Origin: Treponema sp.
GTDB taxonomy: Bacteria > Spirochaetota > Spirochaetia > Treponematales > Treponemataceae
NCBI GenBank assembly: GCA_017940005.1
Contig: JAGAZO010000007.1
Coordinates: forward strand, 1-64,000
DNA length: 64,000 nucleotides
Direction: 5' to 3'
In this document: in pieces, positions 26,323-34,892 of the stretch
Layout of the letters: the number at the start of each line of letters is the position of its first letter
Numbering within the stretch: position 1 is the first letter of the stretch
The notes under the pieces: model-generated
Told to the model about the DNA's origin: nothing
Databases searched by the model: none
The model's input: only the letters and a program-made list of their open reading frames with translations
Made by a program: the position numbers and the translations under genes

Positions 26323-27129
26323 TTACATACTCCAATACTGCGCTGCGTTTGCGACAATGGTTGCGAGCGTTGCGTCATCGCTTGGCAATGAAAACAAACT
26401 GCCCGCGCCGCTTTCAGGATTTTGTCGTATCATTTCTTTTTTGTGAACGATATACGCATTCAACTGCGCAGAGAGCGCATGTGCAAAAAATTGCGCGCGT
26501 TGTTGCAATTTGTCAATCGGTTGCGTGGTGACATGCATCTGCAATGACGCAGTTCCATTTTCGTTAACCGTGTGTTGCTCCTTGTGCATTTGCGTACTTT
26601 TCAACGATACGCTTTCATTGTCATTAAATTGTGTAACGAGCGCAACCATCCCATCTGCGATTTTTTGCATTTCATTTTGCGCAGCATCTGCCGCTTTTTT
26701 TGAAAAAAATTTATTTGAATGGATGAATGTGTACATGTAGAAAAGCGGTTCAAGTTCATACGAGCGAAAATACTGCGCAATGACGTGCGCAAGTGCATCA
26801 TCAAACGAAGCGACAACGCGCTGCTGTAACTGTTCATCTTGTGCAGCATTTGCATCATTAGACGAGTACACGAGCATAGCACTGTCGCTCGACTGCGACG
26901 CGTTATACGGCATAGCGATAAACTGCACATGCGCCATGTATTGCGCACACCAATCGATTGCTACTTCATAGATTTCATCGCGGCTTGAAAAGTGATTGTA
27001 TAGTGATGCTTTGTTCACACCGAGCAACGCGGCAATATCTGCAAGTGAAACTGCGCCTGCGCTTTTTTCAAAAGCGCATAAGAGAAACGCATTAATGATT
27101 TTGTCGCGGTCTATCCGTTTTTTTGCCAT
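26323..27129 (-). CDS. TetR/AcrR-family transcriptional regulator
   Basis: 268 aa. The N-terminal 55 residues are a TetR DNA-binding domain: DRDKIINAFLLCAFEK, then VSLADIAALLGVNKASLYNHFSSRDEIYE. The C-terminal ligand domain is longer than usual because of Ser/Asn/Gln-rich stretches near residues 80-105 and 170-200. Target genes are unknown; it converges on the HEPN gene with a 12-bp gap. The start MAKKRIDRD at 27129 fits the short-leader promoter below. Confidence 0.85.
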   Translation of the reverse strand: MAKKRIDRDKIINAFLLCAFEKSAGAVSLADIAALLGVNKASLYNHFSSRDEIYEVAIDWCAQYMAHVQFIAMPYNASQSSDSAMLVYSSNDANAAQDEQLQQRVVASFDDALAHVIAQYFRSYELEPLFYMYTFIHSNKFFSKKAADAAQNEMQKIADGMVALVTQFNDNESVSLKSTQMHKEQHTVNENGTASLQMHVTTQPIDKLQQRAQFFAHALSAQLNAYIVHKKEMIRQNPESGAGSLFSLPSDDATLATIVANAAQYWSM

Positions 27130-27141
27130 GATGAGGTTTAC

Positions 27142-27170
27142 ACTATAACAGAAAAATTGATTAGCGTCCA
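27142..27170 (-). promoter_or_regulatory. promoter of the TetR gene
   Basis: TGGACG (complement of 27165-27170), a 17-bp spacer and TATAGT (complement of 27142-27147), 12 nt before the ATG. The leader would be about 6 nt. Confidence 0.4.
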
Positions 27171-27236
27171 CGAATCACCAATCCTGCTATAAAACATTGA
27201 GTATGCGTCAGTAGTGCAAACAGTTAATCAAATAAT

Positions 27237-27357
27237 TAATAATTTCCTTACAGAACGAGCTAAAGGCTCATTCGTCATTCGCGCAAGCGACGAGTTAAAT
27301 AATTTTTTCACAGTTCGTATCACGAAGTGATGCATGAAACCCCTCGCACGAATCAGT
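27237..27357 (+). repeat. dispersed repeat, copy B
   Basis: The best preserved copy of the ~120-bp repeat. It reads AATTTCCTTACAGAACGAGC, AAAGGCTCATTCG, a GCGCAAGCGACGAGTTAAAT module, ATCACGAAGTGATGCATGAAA and CGCACGAATCA. It ends at the 3' end of the Crp-family gene. It is the reverse complement of copy A. Confidence 0.75.
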
Positions 27358-28024
27358 ATAGTGCATCTTTCGCAATCACTTTAAAATGATTTTTATGAAA
27401 ATCGACAATCCCTTCCACGCGCATTTTTCCAAGCTCTTTTGAAAGCGCGCTTCTGTCAAGATTCAGATAGTCTGCAAGCTGTTGTCGGTCAAACGGTATG
27501 TCAAACTCACGCTTGTTCTGCTGCAAAGCAACAGTGTGCAAATACGCCATAATGCGCGCGCGCACTGTCTTTGGCGACGTGTGAAAACTGCGCCCCGAAA
27601 GCGCAAGATTTTTATGCGATGATATAATGAGCAGATTTGCAATAAATTTCACCTGCCATGCTTTCATGCGCGGCACATCTTTTGCAAGTGTGTTTATTTT
27701 AAGAAAGAGAATGCGGCTCGCTTCATTTGCGCTCACATCTACGAGCATAGGTTCGTCGTCAAGCAGCGCATATGTTTCTGCAAAACAGTGACCATTTCCA
27801 ATGTGACTCAATATTGTGCGATTGCCCCACATATCATTGCGTTCAATAGTTACGCTTCCCTCAAGCACCAGCCCCGCACGCACTGTTGTCATTCCTGCAT
27901 GAAAAATGATTGCACCTTTTTTATATTTTTTTTCGATTGCCTGCAATGCAGAAAGCGCGTCTGCAATTTCATATTCGCTCATGTTGTGAAAAATCATCGT
28001 TTTTTGTAGTTGTTGTATGTCCAT
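27353..28024 (-). CDS. Crp/Fnr-family transcriptional regulator
   Basis: 223 aa: an N-terminal cyclic-nucleotide-binding-like beta barrel (KKGAIIFHAGMTTVRAGLVLEGSV) and a C-terminal winged helix (FDRQQLADYLNLDRSALSKELGKM). It lacks the clustered N-terminal cysteines of true Fnr, so it does not bind a 4Fe-4S cluster that way; the effector could be a nucleotide, haem or NO. It is divergent from the Fe-S/DUF2249 operon, which it probably controls. An inverted TTGTC-N13-GACAA (28078-28100) in the shared upstream region is a possible operator. Confidence 0.88.
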   Translation of the reverse strand: MDIQQLQKTMIFHNMSEYEIADALSALQAIEKKYKKGAIIFHAGMTTVRAGLVLEGSVTIERNDMWGNRTILSHIGNGHCFAETYALLDDEPMLVDVSANEASRILFLKINTLAKDVPRMKAWQVKFIANLLIISSHKNLALSGRSFHTSPKTVRARIMAYLHTVALQQNKREFDIPFDRQQLADYLNLDRSALSKELGKMRVEGIVDFHKNHFKVIAKDALY

Positions 28025-28077
28025 AGAGTGCGTCTCAAATTTTTAAATATATTATTAATAATCGTACTTTTTAGCAA

Positions 28078-28100
28078 TTGTCAAAATGTGGTTAAGACAA
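28078..28100. promoter_or_regulatory. possible operator of the Crp-family regulator
   Basis: An inverted repeat TTGTC-N13-GACAA between the divergent regulator and the Fe-S operon. It differs from textbook Crp and Fnr sites, so this is a position-based guess. Confidence 0.3.
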
Positions 28101-28236
28101 CATACGTTATAAAACAATCGTAGTATATTTTAACAAGAAAAGCAACGGTTGCAGGTGCATGCAAGTAAAATGCGGCTGAATGCGAGCGTACATGACCTTG
28201 CACGGCGACTACCGTCAAAGCTCATAAGGAGAAGAT

Positions 28237-29085
28237 ATGATACGGAAACTCATTCATATTGATGAAGAAAAATGCGACGGATGCGGCATATGCGCAACTG
28301 CTTGTCACGAAGGCGCAATCGACATCATAAACGGAAAAGCAAAACTCGTGCGTGAAAATTTTTGTGACGGGTTCGGCGACTGTTTGCCGTCATGTCCAAC
28401 AGGTGCAATCACATTTGAAGAACGAGAAGCGCCTGCATATGATGAAGAAGCGGTGCGTGCCGCGCAATATACGAAAAACAAAGCGAGGAAACACATGAAC
28501 GAATTGAATCATGCGGAACATGACAGCCGTCACGAACACCACATGGCACATCACGGAATGCACGGTGGATGTCCCGGCGCGCGTGCAATGGCATTTGAAC
28601 GGCGTGCGCATGACGCAAATAGTGAAAATGCACTGCACAATGCCAATGACAGCGCGCCACACTATCCATCAATGCATGAAAACGCATCGCCTGACATGCA
28701 CAGACTGTCGTTCAAACCTGTTTCGAGGCTTGCGCAGTGGCCAGTGCAAATCAAGCTGTTGCCAACCCAAGCGCCCTTTTACGACGGCGCAAAATTATTA
28801 ATCGCCGCAGACTGTGCCGCATACGCATATGCCAACTTTCACGAAGATTTCATCAAAGGCAAAGTAACGCTTATCGGCTGCCCCAAACTTGACGACATCG
28901 ACTACACGGAAAAGCTCACGGAAATTATCCGCAGCAACAATATTATCGGGATGACTATTGTACGCATGGAAGTGCCCTGTTGCGGCGGCATCCAAATGGC
29001 AGCACAGCAAGCGTTGCAGGCAAGCGGTAAATTTATTCCGTGGCAAGTTGTTACTATTTCGAGAGACGGAGAAATTCTAGATTAA
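28237..29085 (+). CDS. 2[4Fe-4S] ferredoxin-domain protein with His-rich linker
   Basis: 282 aa. Residues 1-60 bind two 4Fe-4S clusters: CDGCGICATACHEGA and CDGFGDCLPSCPTGA. Residues about 93-125 are very rich in His and Met (HDSRHEHHMAHHGMHGG), a likely metal-binding linker. The C-terminal 110 residues form an alpha/beta domain containing ADCAAYAYANFHEDF, GCPKLDD and EVPCCGGIQ, seen in Fe-S proteins of anaerobes. AAGGAG precedes the ATG. It is the first gene of a pair with the DUF2249 protein (12-bp gap), opposite a Crp-family regulator, which suggests a redox or nitrosative response. Function is inferred. Confidence 0.82.
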   Translation: MIRKLIHIDEEKCDGCGICATACHEGAIDIINGKAKLVRENFCDGFGDCLPSCPTGAITFEEREAPAYDEEAVRAAQYTKNKARKHMNELNHAEHDSRHEHHMAHHGMHGGCPGARAMAFERRAHDANSENALHNANDSAPHYPSMHENASPDMHRLSFKPVSRLAQWPVQIKLLPTQAPFYDGAKLLIAADCAAYAYANFHEDFIKGKVTLIGCPKLDDIDYTEKLTEIIRSNNIIGMTIVRMEVPCCGGIQMAAQQALQASGKFIPWQVVTISRDGEILD

Positions 29086-29097
29086 CGAGGTGGAACT

Positions 29098-29784
29098 ATG
29101 AGTTACACAGATTGGAAAGACAAAACAACTGCTTTTAAAAAAGTAGATGTGCGAGGCATTCAGGGAAACTTTTTTCCTGGATTGAAAAAACAAGCTATGG
29201 AGTTGCCTGCAGGCGAAGGCATGGAAATAGTGCAGTCATTCGACCCTATTCCGCTCTATGAGGTTATGGAAGGGCTTGGCTATGAACACCACACCGAGCA
29301 CGTGGCGGACACAGAATATCATGCATATTTTTATCGCGTGGAAATAAAACAAGATACGGGAGATATTCCCATGCGTCCTGCAGCACTCACCAATTTTCCA
29401 CTCATCGACGAAGAGCTGGGCAAAGTAGCTGTTGCATTTTGGGACGTGACATGGAACAATAAAAAACGCACATTGCCATATGAAACGCGCCTTTTGCTCT
29501 CGCTTACTAACGCAGTAGGCGCAGGCAGAATGCGGCAGGCAACACGAGAGCTTGTAAAAGCGTATGCGCACGGAATAGATTCAGCGGCGTTCGACGATGT
29601 GTTTGAACTGCTCGCATGGAATCAAGGCATCGGGTATTTCAGTTCTGAGATTGGTCCGTCCACGCTGTTTCAAGCATACAAAGCTATTAAGCAGCAGGAA
29701 AAGCATGGCAAAAGCCGCAATGAAATCAAAGCGATGCTCATGGAACAGTTTGGCGAAAAAAATCCTGACGTAAAAGTAGTGTAA
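29098..29784 (+). CDS. DUF2249-domain protein
   Basis: 228 aa. Residues about 15-85 match the DUF2249 pattern: KVDVRGIQGNFFPGLKKQA, GEGMEIVQSFDPIPLYEVME and LGYEHHTE. The second half (about 110-228) is helical with AVGAGRMRQATRELVKAYAHG and resembles an alkylhydroperoxidase or carboxymuconolactone-decarboxylase helix bundle, but no CxxC is present. DUF2249 proteins often accompany nitric-oxide-responsive genes. GAGGTGG sits upstream of the ATG. It is co-transcribed with the Fe-S protein. Confidence 0.75.
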   Translation: MSYTDWKDKTTAFKKVDVRGIQGNFFPGLKKQAMELPAGEGMEIVQSFDPIPLYEVMEGLGYEHHTEHVADTEYHAYFYRVEIKQDTGDIPMRPAALTNFPLIDEELGKVAVAFWDVTWNNKKRTLPYETRLLLSLTNAVGAGRMRQATRELVKAYAHGIDSAAFDDVFELLAWNQGIGYFSSEIGPSTLFQAYKAIKQQEKHGKSRNEIKAMLMEQFGEKNPDVKVV

Positions 29785-29825
29785 CACAACAAGAATGTGC
29801 TGCCGCAGGCACAACACCAAGCATG

Positions 29826-31613
29826 TTACTCTTTGAACGGCAGCACACCTCTCGGCGTATATTCCCCTGCAAGCGCACCAAAAAGCGCATCGAGCGTATA
29901 CGCCGACCAGCTGTATCCCATGAGCACAGAATCTGCCCACGTAAAATCAAGCGACTCTTCCGGCGACATAATCGAAAAGATGACGACGCGCTTGCCGCTT
30001 CCCTGCAACATTCGCGCAATCCGCGCTGTCTGCCAATTTGAAACAAGGCAGACAACAGTGTCGTAGCTTGATGCGCTTGCAACAATGCTTGAGCGCGCGG
30101 TTTGCAACTCTTCGGAGTTCGGCTCCATAGGAAAGCGGAACTCGCCCGCCCCGCTAAAACGTCGTCTTCCTTCTGTAAAAAACCGCTGCATTGAGCCTGC
30201 AAGAAGCACACGTCCTGCGCTATGTGCAGGCAATGGAAACGCGCCGCGCTTGTGCACTGTGATTGAACGGCACGCCTGTTCAAAGAAAAATTTCTCACCA
30301 TCTTTGTCGGGGATAAACTGCGAAATTGTGTTTGGGTTTGGATAAAGCGGAGCAGCGTTCTCGCTTTTAAAGTAGTCGAGCTTTGCCTTGATGACGCGGT
30401 ATGCAGCATCTTTTACGCGCTCGTAAAACGCGCTGTCTGTCTGCATGAGGCGCAAATTATTAACCCATAACGGTTCCGCCATGCGCGCAGTCGTTGAAGA
30501 AATTACTATGTCATTGCCAGCTTCAACAGCAAGACGAAACGCATTTGTCAAAGAGCCTGCATACAGCGTGTCGCCGTTCATCATCATGTCGTCGGTGATT
30601 ATCAATCCATCGTAGCCGAGTTTGCCGCGCAATAAATCAGTCAAAAAATATTTTGAAAGGGATGCAGGCGCGCCGCTCGAATCGATTTGCGGAAAACTCA
30701 AGTGCCCCGACATGATTGCGGGAACTTTTTGATTGACAAGAATTTCAAACGGCACAAGCTCACGCGTTGCAAATGTCTTTTCGTCAATGTTGATTTCTGG
30801 CAGATGTATGTGCGAGTCGTTTTCTGTATCGCCGTGACCGGGAAAATGCTTTGCAGTCGGAATAACACCTGCCGCAATGCTTCCTGCGGAAAACGCCGCG
30901 CCAAGCACGCCCACATGTTGCGGATTGTCACCGAACGAACGCGGTCCAATAATCGTAGAGCTGTGATTCGTGAACAAATCTACTGACGGTGCAAAGTTCA
31001 TGTTGATGCCGAGCGCTTTTATCTCTCGCGAAATGTAAAAGCCGCTATACCATGCGTCAACGGGGAAGCCCGACGCGCCAATCGCCATGTTACCCGGCGT
31101 GATTGACGTTTCACCCTTCACGTGGCGAATCCAGCCGCCCTCCTGATCAGTCGCAACAAAAAGCGGGATTTGAAAGCGTGTTCGCGAGGCGGCGCGTTGC
31201 AATGAGGCTATTGCGTGCGCAACAAGATGAATATCATCCGTGTTCCAACCGAATACTTTTACGCTGCCAAGCCCGCGGTCAACCCAATCATACAAGAGCT
31301 GTTCAGGCTCTGCGCCCGCCCAACCAAACATGAACATTTGCGCAAAAAGCTCTTCGTTTGTCATACGCTCAACAAGCGCGCGTGCAAGCACATCGGAAGG
31401 ATGGTCGCTCCAAAATGTAATGTTGTCAGGAAGATTCATTGCTTTTGCGAGCAGCTCTCCGTCTTGCATGCCGCCTGGAAGCTGTGTCGTTTTTGTGAGC
31501 GTTCCACTGTTTTGCATGTCGCCTGAATGCGAGCGCGCATTTTGCGAATGCACAGTGGCGCATGGAAAAACCAACAACCACGCGACAACCAAAACTGGTA
31601 CAGCTTGCCTCAT
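29826..31613 (-). CDS. glycoside hydrolase family 3, beta-N-acetylhexosaminidase-like, exported
   Basis: 595 aa with a signal peptide (VPVLVVAWLLVFPCATVHS). The GH3 barrel shows DQEGGWIRHV, the NagZ-like loop KHFPGHGDTENDSH that supplies the His general acid/base, and IITDDMMM with the nucleophile Asp. A second domain fills residues about 400-595. These features point to N-acetylglucosaminidase action on peptidoglycan or chitin-type sugars outside the cytoplasm. The start ATG overlaps the trxB stop (ATGA) with AGGAG upstream, so the pair is coupled; a functional reason is not obvious. Confidence 0.9.
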   Translation of the reverse strand: MRQAVPVLVVAWLLVFPCATVHSQNARSHSGDMQNSGTLTKTTQLPGGMQDGELLAKAMNLPDNITFWSDHPSDVLARALVERMTNEELFAQMFMFGWAGAEPEQLLYDWVDRGLGSVKVFGWNTDDIHLVAHAIASLQRAASRTRFQIPLFVATDQEGGWIRHVKGETSITPGNMAIGASGFPVDAWYSGFYISREIKALGINMNFAPSVDLFTNHSSTIIGPRSFGDNPQHVGVLGAAFSAGSIAAGVIPTAKHFPGHGDTENDSHIHLPEINIDEKTFATRELVPFEILVNQKVPAIMSGHLSFPQIDSSGAPASLSKYFLTDLLRGKLGYDGLIITDDMMMNGDTLYAGSLTNAFRLAVEAGNDIVISSTTARMAEPLWVNNLRLMQTDSAFYERVKDAAYRVIKAKLDYFKSENAAPLYPNPNTISQFIPDKDGEKFFFEQACRSITVHKRGAFPLPAHSAGRVLLAGSMQRFFTEGRRRFSGAGEFRFPMEPNSEELQTARSSIVASASSYDTVVCLVSNWQTARIARMLQGSGKRVVIFSIMSPEESLDFTWADSVLMGYSWSAYTLDALFGALAGEYTPRGVLPFKE

Positions 31614-32548
31614 ACGTGCTCTCCTGCTGCAAGCGTTCGCACATATTCTGCTGCAAAATGCGCTGCAATCGCGCCATCTGCAGCGGCAGTCACAATCTGG
31701 CGAAATTCTTTTGCGCGCACGTCACCTGCGCAATATAAGCCCGTCACAACTGTTTCCATTTTTTCATTTGTAACAATGCAGCCGAGCGCATCTTTAGGAA
31801 GCATGTCAAAAAGCTCCGTGCGCGCTTTCATGCCCACAAAAATGAATACAGCATCCGCAGGCAATTCTGACTGCGCGCCGCTTGCAACATCTTCAATGAG
31901 TACCGACTGCACGCGCCCGCTTCCGCGAATCTCTTTTATAATTGTGTTAAACCTGATGGTGATGCTTTCATTTTTTTGTACGCGTTCTGCAAGCGCATGC
32001 TCTGCGCGGAACTGCATTCTGCGATGTATGAGCGTAACATGCGACGACAGCGTTGCAAGATAGAGTGCCTCGCTGCACGCGGAATCGCCACCACCAACAA
32101 CAACGATTTTTTTGCCGCGAAAAAACGGACCGTCGCATACGGCGCAATATGAAACGCCGCGTCCGTTCAACTCTTTTTCGCCGGGAATGCCGAGCGTTTT
32201 ATGTTCCGCGCCAGTTGCAATCAAAACGGCGTAAGAAGTGTAGTCTTCACCACGCGTGCGCACGTGAAACAGTGTGCCAATTTTATCAACAGCAGTGACA
32301 TGCGCCTGCAACACTTGCGCACCAAATGCTTGAGCTTGCGTTTTAAGAGAAGCGACAAAATCTTCGCCACGCACTTTCGGAAAAACGCCAGGATAGTTTT
32401 CGAGTTCTACTATGTGAAGCGCTTGTCCACCTGGCTCCGATATGTCAAGAACAAGCGTGCACAATCCTGAACGCGCGGCATATTGCGCAGAAGAAAGCCC
32501 TGCCGCTCCTGCGCCAACGACTATGTAATCATACGAAACAGTTTTCAT
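31610..32548 (-). CDS. trxB: thioredoxin reductase-like flavoprotein
   Basis: 312 aa, the normal length. FAD binding is at VVGAGAAGLSSAQYAARSG, the redox-active pair is CAVCDG, and the NAD(P)H domain is VVVGGGDSACSEALYLA. The final FAD motif is TGLYCAGDVRAKEFRQIVTAAADG. It reduces thioredoxin or a similar partner; no thioredoxin gene is nearby. TTGTCG-N17-TATACT lies 11 nt before the ATG with no ribosome binding site. Confidence 0.93.
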   Translation of the reverse strand: MKTVSYDYIVVGAGAAGLSSAQYAARSGLCTLVLDISEPGGQALHIVELENYPGVFPKVRGEDFVASLKTQAQAFGAQVLQAHVTAVDKIGTLFHVRTRGEDYTSYAVLIATGAEHKTLGIPGEKELNGRGVSYCAVCDGPFFRGKKIVVVGGGDSACSEALYLATLSSHVTLIHRRMQFRAEHALAERVQKNESITIRFNTIIKEIRGSGRVQSVLIEDVASGAQSELPADAVFIFVGMKARTELFDMLPKDALGCIVTNEKMETVVTGLYCAGDVRAKEFRQIVTAAADGAIAAHFAAEYVRTLAAGEHV

Positions 32549-32559
32549 AAAAGTGATTT

Positions 32560-32588
32560 AGTATAACAATTTTTGCCGTGCGCGACAA
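32560..32588 (-). promoter_or_regulatory. trxB promoter
   Basis: TTGTCG (complement of 32583-32588), a 17-bp spacer and TATACT (complement of 32560-32565). The leader is about 5 nt. The -35 hexamer is the same as that of hisB. Confidence 0.55.
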
Positions 32589-32614
32589 CACAACGTGGAG
32601 AGGAAGCAACTGCA

Positions 32615-32649
32615 TAAAAAAAGCTGGAATATCAAATGACACTCCAGCT
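32615..32649 (-). terminator. terminator of tRNA-Cys
   Basis: AGCTGGA / TCCAGCT stem, extended by a TGTCA/TGATA pairing, followed by seven T residues on the minus strand. It lies right after the tRNA. Confidence 0.85.
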
Positions 32650-32652
32650 GCA

Positions 32653-32724
32653 AGGCGTCGAGCGGAATCGAACCGCTGCATAAGGGTTTTGCAGACCCGC
32701 CCCTTACCACTTGGGTACGACGCC
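32653..32724 (-). tRNA. tRNA-Cys (GCA)
   Basis: The minus strand folds as a cloverleaf: acceptor GGCGTCG/CGACGCC, D arm ACCCAAGTGGTAAGGGG, anticodon arm GGGTCTGCAAAACCC with anticodon GCA, and T arm GCGGTTCGATTCCGC. Position 73 is U, as in tRNA-Cys. CCA is not encoded. A TATAAT box (complement of 32734-32739) lies 9 nt upstream and a terminator follows. Confidence 0.95.
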
Positions 32725-32845
32725 AGATGATTTATTATAGCAAAAAAACACTGCGTATGTCTAGCGTTTCGTTATGTTTTACATGAGAACATGCTGACGT
32801 TTGAAATATACTCGCGTACGCCAAAATCATGTACCATTATATAAC

Positions 32846-32872
32846 AAAAAACAGGCGCAAAAATACGCCTGC
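32846..32872 (-). terminator. terminator of the FecR-domain gene
   Basis: GCAGGCG / CGCCTG stem followed by six T residues on the minus strand, 23 bp after the stop. Confidence 0.85.
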
Positions 32873-32895
32873 TTGACAATGCGATGCATATCGCA

Positions 32896-33696
32896 TTATT
32901 TTTCAAACTCTGCTGTTACAGAAATTGAACCAACACCAAGATTCGTCTCTGCATTTGAAACACTACTACCGCTGCCAATCACTACGCCAGTACGTGCACC
33001 CTCGTTTGTCGGTGTGTTTACCGTAGCAAGAACGCTCGTCGCATTATTTGCTGCGTTTTGAGCAGGATTTAAACTCATGCCTGTTGACGTAAAAGCGACA
33101 TTCTGACCAGGAAGCACTACAACAGCACCAAGCGGAGAATTCGGAGCAATATCATCAGCAGAAGTTGCCGCGTTGGAAGTACCGCTTGCTGGAACACCTG
33201 TAGCGCCGTTGTATTGTGCGCCATGATACGTTACAATTGCGCCTTCATTGCATGAAATTATGCCATTGCTCTGAAAAGTAAATTCCGTGCCACGTACAGA
33301 AGCGACTGCAACAGGATTTCTTACAGTATAGCTTATGCGCTTGTTTTCTGTCTGGCGCACCGTCGACTTTATGGCCCCCGTATTTACATACACTTGCACA
33401 GTATCTGATTGATTGCCCTGCATAAGTTTTTCAAGTGTAATACGTGTAAGCGGTCCAAGCTGCATAATAGAGCCTTGATAATTTAAAACTGCTTTCGATT
33501 TGAAACCTGTAGAGATAATTTCACCTTCCGCAACATTGCTATTTGCCGAAAGCGTTTTCCAATCGCCGTTTCGCAACACTTCAACTTTGCCCTCTACAGA
33601 CACAATAGTAGCAGAACTGGCAAAAAGAGGAAGTGTAAAACACCCCGCGAGAACAACAAGCGAAACTGCTTTTTTTAACATTTTAAATAAATCCAT
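32896..33696 (-). CDS. exported FecR-domain protein
   Basis: 266 aa. A signal peptide (LKKAVSLVVLAGCFTLPLFAS) precedes a FecR-type domain: GKVEVLRNGDWKTLSANSNVAEGEIISTGFKSKA, cited here as GKVEVLRNGDW and SNVAEGEIISTGFKS, then VRNPVAVASVRGTEF. The C-terminal 100 residues are low-complexity Ser/Ala/Asn/Gly. Spirochetes carry many such periplasmic FecR proteins; they are not necessarily sigma-factor regulators. AAGGGGG sits 5 nt before the ATG at 33696. It has its own promoter inside the 3' end of the upstream gene. Confidence 0.82.
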   Translation of the reverse strand: MDLFKMLKKAVSLVVLAGCFTLPLFASSATIVSVEGKVEVLRNGDWKTLSANSNVAEGEIISTGFKSKAVLNYQGSIMQLGPLTRITLEKLMQGNQSDTVQVYVNTGAIKSTVRQTENKRISYTVRNPVAVASVRGTEFTFQSNGIISCNEGAIVTYHGAQYNGATGVPASGTSNAATSADDIAPNSPLGAVVVLPGQNVAFTSTGMSLNPAQNAANNATSVLATVNTPTNEGARTGVVIGSGSSVSNAETNLGVGSISVTAEFEK

Positions 33697-33734
33697 AAAC
33701 ACCCCCTTATGATTTGTCTTCTTATAAGCATTCT

Positions 33735-33764
33735 ATTTTATCAGAAAACAAATGTTCCTGTCAA
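33735..33764 (-). promoter_or_regulatory. promoter of the FecR-domain gene
   Basis: TTGACA (complement of 33759-33764, inside the last codons of the upstream gene), an 18-bp spacer and TAAAAT (complement of 33735-33740). Confidence 0.6.
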
Positions 33765-34892
33765 GAGAAAACATGTTTTGCCGTTTTCTTTTGCATTCGC
33801 AATGTACTGATACATTCCTGCTGAAATCTGTAAATCGTGGAAAATATTCCAAACTGCATTAAACTGCCATTGAAATCCGTGATATGAAGTTTTATCAGGA
33901 CACGCAAATACAGCAGCAATTTCCGCACCGAGATACACGCGTGAAGCAATTGTATATGAGCCAGAAAGCCCAAAAATAAGTTTGCTATCATATTCTGTGC
34001 TAAAATCCATTGAATTTGTGGCAAGCACAGCCGACTGCGACGAGAACCCTCTAAACGGTGCCAGCGCACCATTATTGCCCGAAGCATATACAAAATTAAA
34101 ATTGAGCGCTGCTACCTGTACTGGATAATACGATACGTTGATTTTCGATAAATTGGAAAAATCATCTGCAGTGGTTTTACTAAATGTCGTTGACGCAGTA
34201 TAGAATAAATTTCGTGCAAGTGGTCCAGAAAGCGCAAGCGTACCGTACAGACGATGATATTCATTACCAGAAAAATCGAAAAATCCCCAGCCTTCCATTG
34301 CAAAGTTTTGATTTAAGAACATCGGCGTAATAGTCATTGTAGCACCAAACGGAATATACTTTGGACCGAGTACATACAGCACGTGTGCATGGCTTATCGG
34401 AACAACAGTATTCGAGTCTTGCCGTAAAATAACCGTGTCGTGGCTATTCAAAAGCCGTGTAATACCTCCGTATATATTTACAGCACCACGCGGTAATGTC
34501 CATTTTAAAAACACGCCATCATTTGTTTGATTAAATATAGCACCAGTTACGTCACTTACGGCAAACCGTCCTACACTCACTTCAAATGTACTTGCAGTTT
34601 TGATTTTAAATAGTCCAGTGAATTTAAGCACATTTAAATTTAAAATGTTCCGCTTTGTGCCGTCCGCTTGATCCCATCTGAATTCATACGAAACATCTGT
34701 AGCAAGTTTCAACTCTTCGGTAAACTGCTGTGTGAGCCACACATGAATGCCTGCGCTCTCATACCATTTGAGTGAGCCAAAATCAACACCTTGATATTTT
34801 GTCGTGCTGTTAATTTTTCCACCTATGTCAATAGCAAAAAGTGAAGAAATCGATACAGCTACAATGAGTATTCCTGTCGCAATTTTTTTCAT
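33741..34892 (-). CDS. predicted outer-membrane beta-barrel protein
   Basis: 383 aa with a signal peptide (MKKIATGILIVAVSISSLFA) followed by alternating amphipathic strands rich in Tyr, Phe and Gly. It ends FLLTGTFVF with a terminal aromatic residue, the insertion signal of outer-membrane barrels. It is probably a porin or structural barrel; I do not recognise a specific family. GGAGGG lies 5 nt before the ATG at 34892, which overlaps the upstream stop (ATGA), so it is coupled to the small exported protein and may work with it. Confidence 0.65.
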   Translation of the reverse strand: MKKIATGILIVAVSISSLFAIDIGGKINSTTKYQGVDFGSLKWYESAGIHVWLTQQFTEELKLATDVSYEFRWDQADGTKRNILNLNVLKFTGLFKIKTASTFEVSVGRFAVSDVTGAIFNQTNDGVFLKWTLPRGAVNIYGGITRLLNSHDTVILRQDSNTVVPISHAHVLYVLGPKYIPFGATMTITPMFLNQNFAMEGWGFFDFSGNEYHRLYGTLALSGPLARNLFYTASTTFSKTTADDFSNLSKINVSYYPVQVAALNFNFVYASGNNGALAPFRGFSSQSAVLATNSMDFSTEYDSKLIFGLSGSYTIASRVYLGAEIAAVFACPDKTSYHGFQWQFNAVWNIFHDLQISAGMYQYIANAKENGKTCFLLTGTFVF

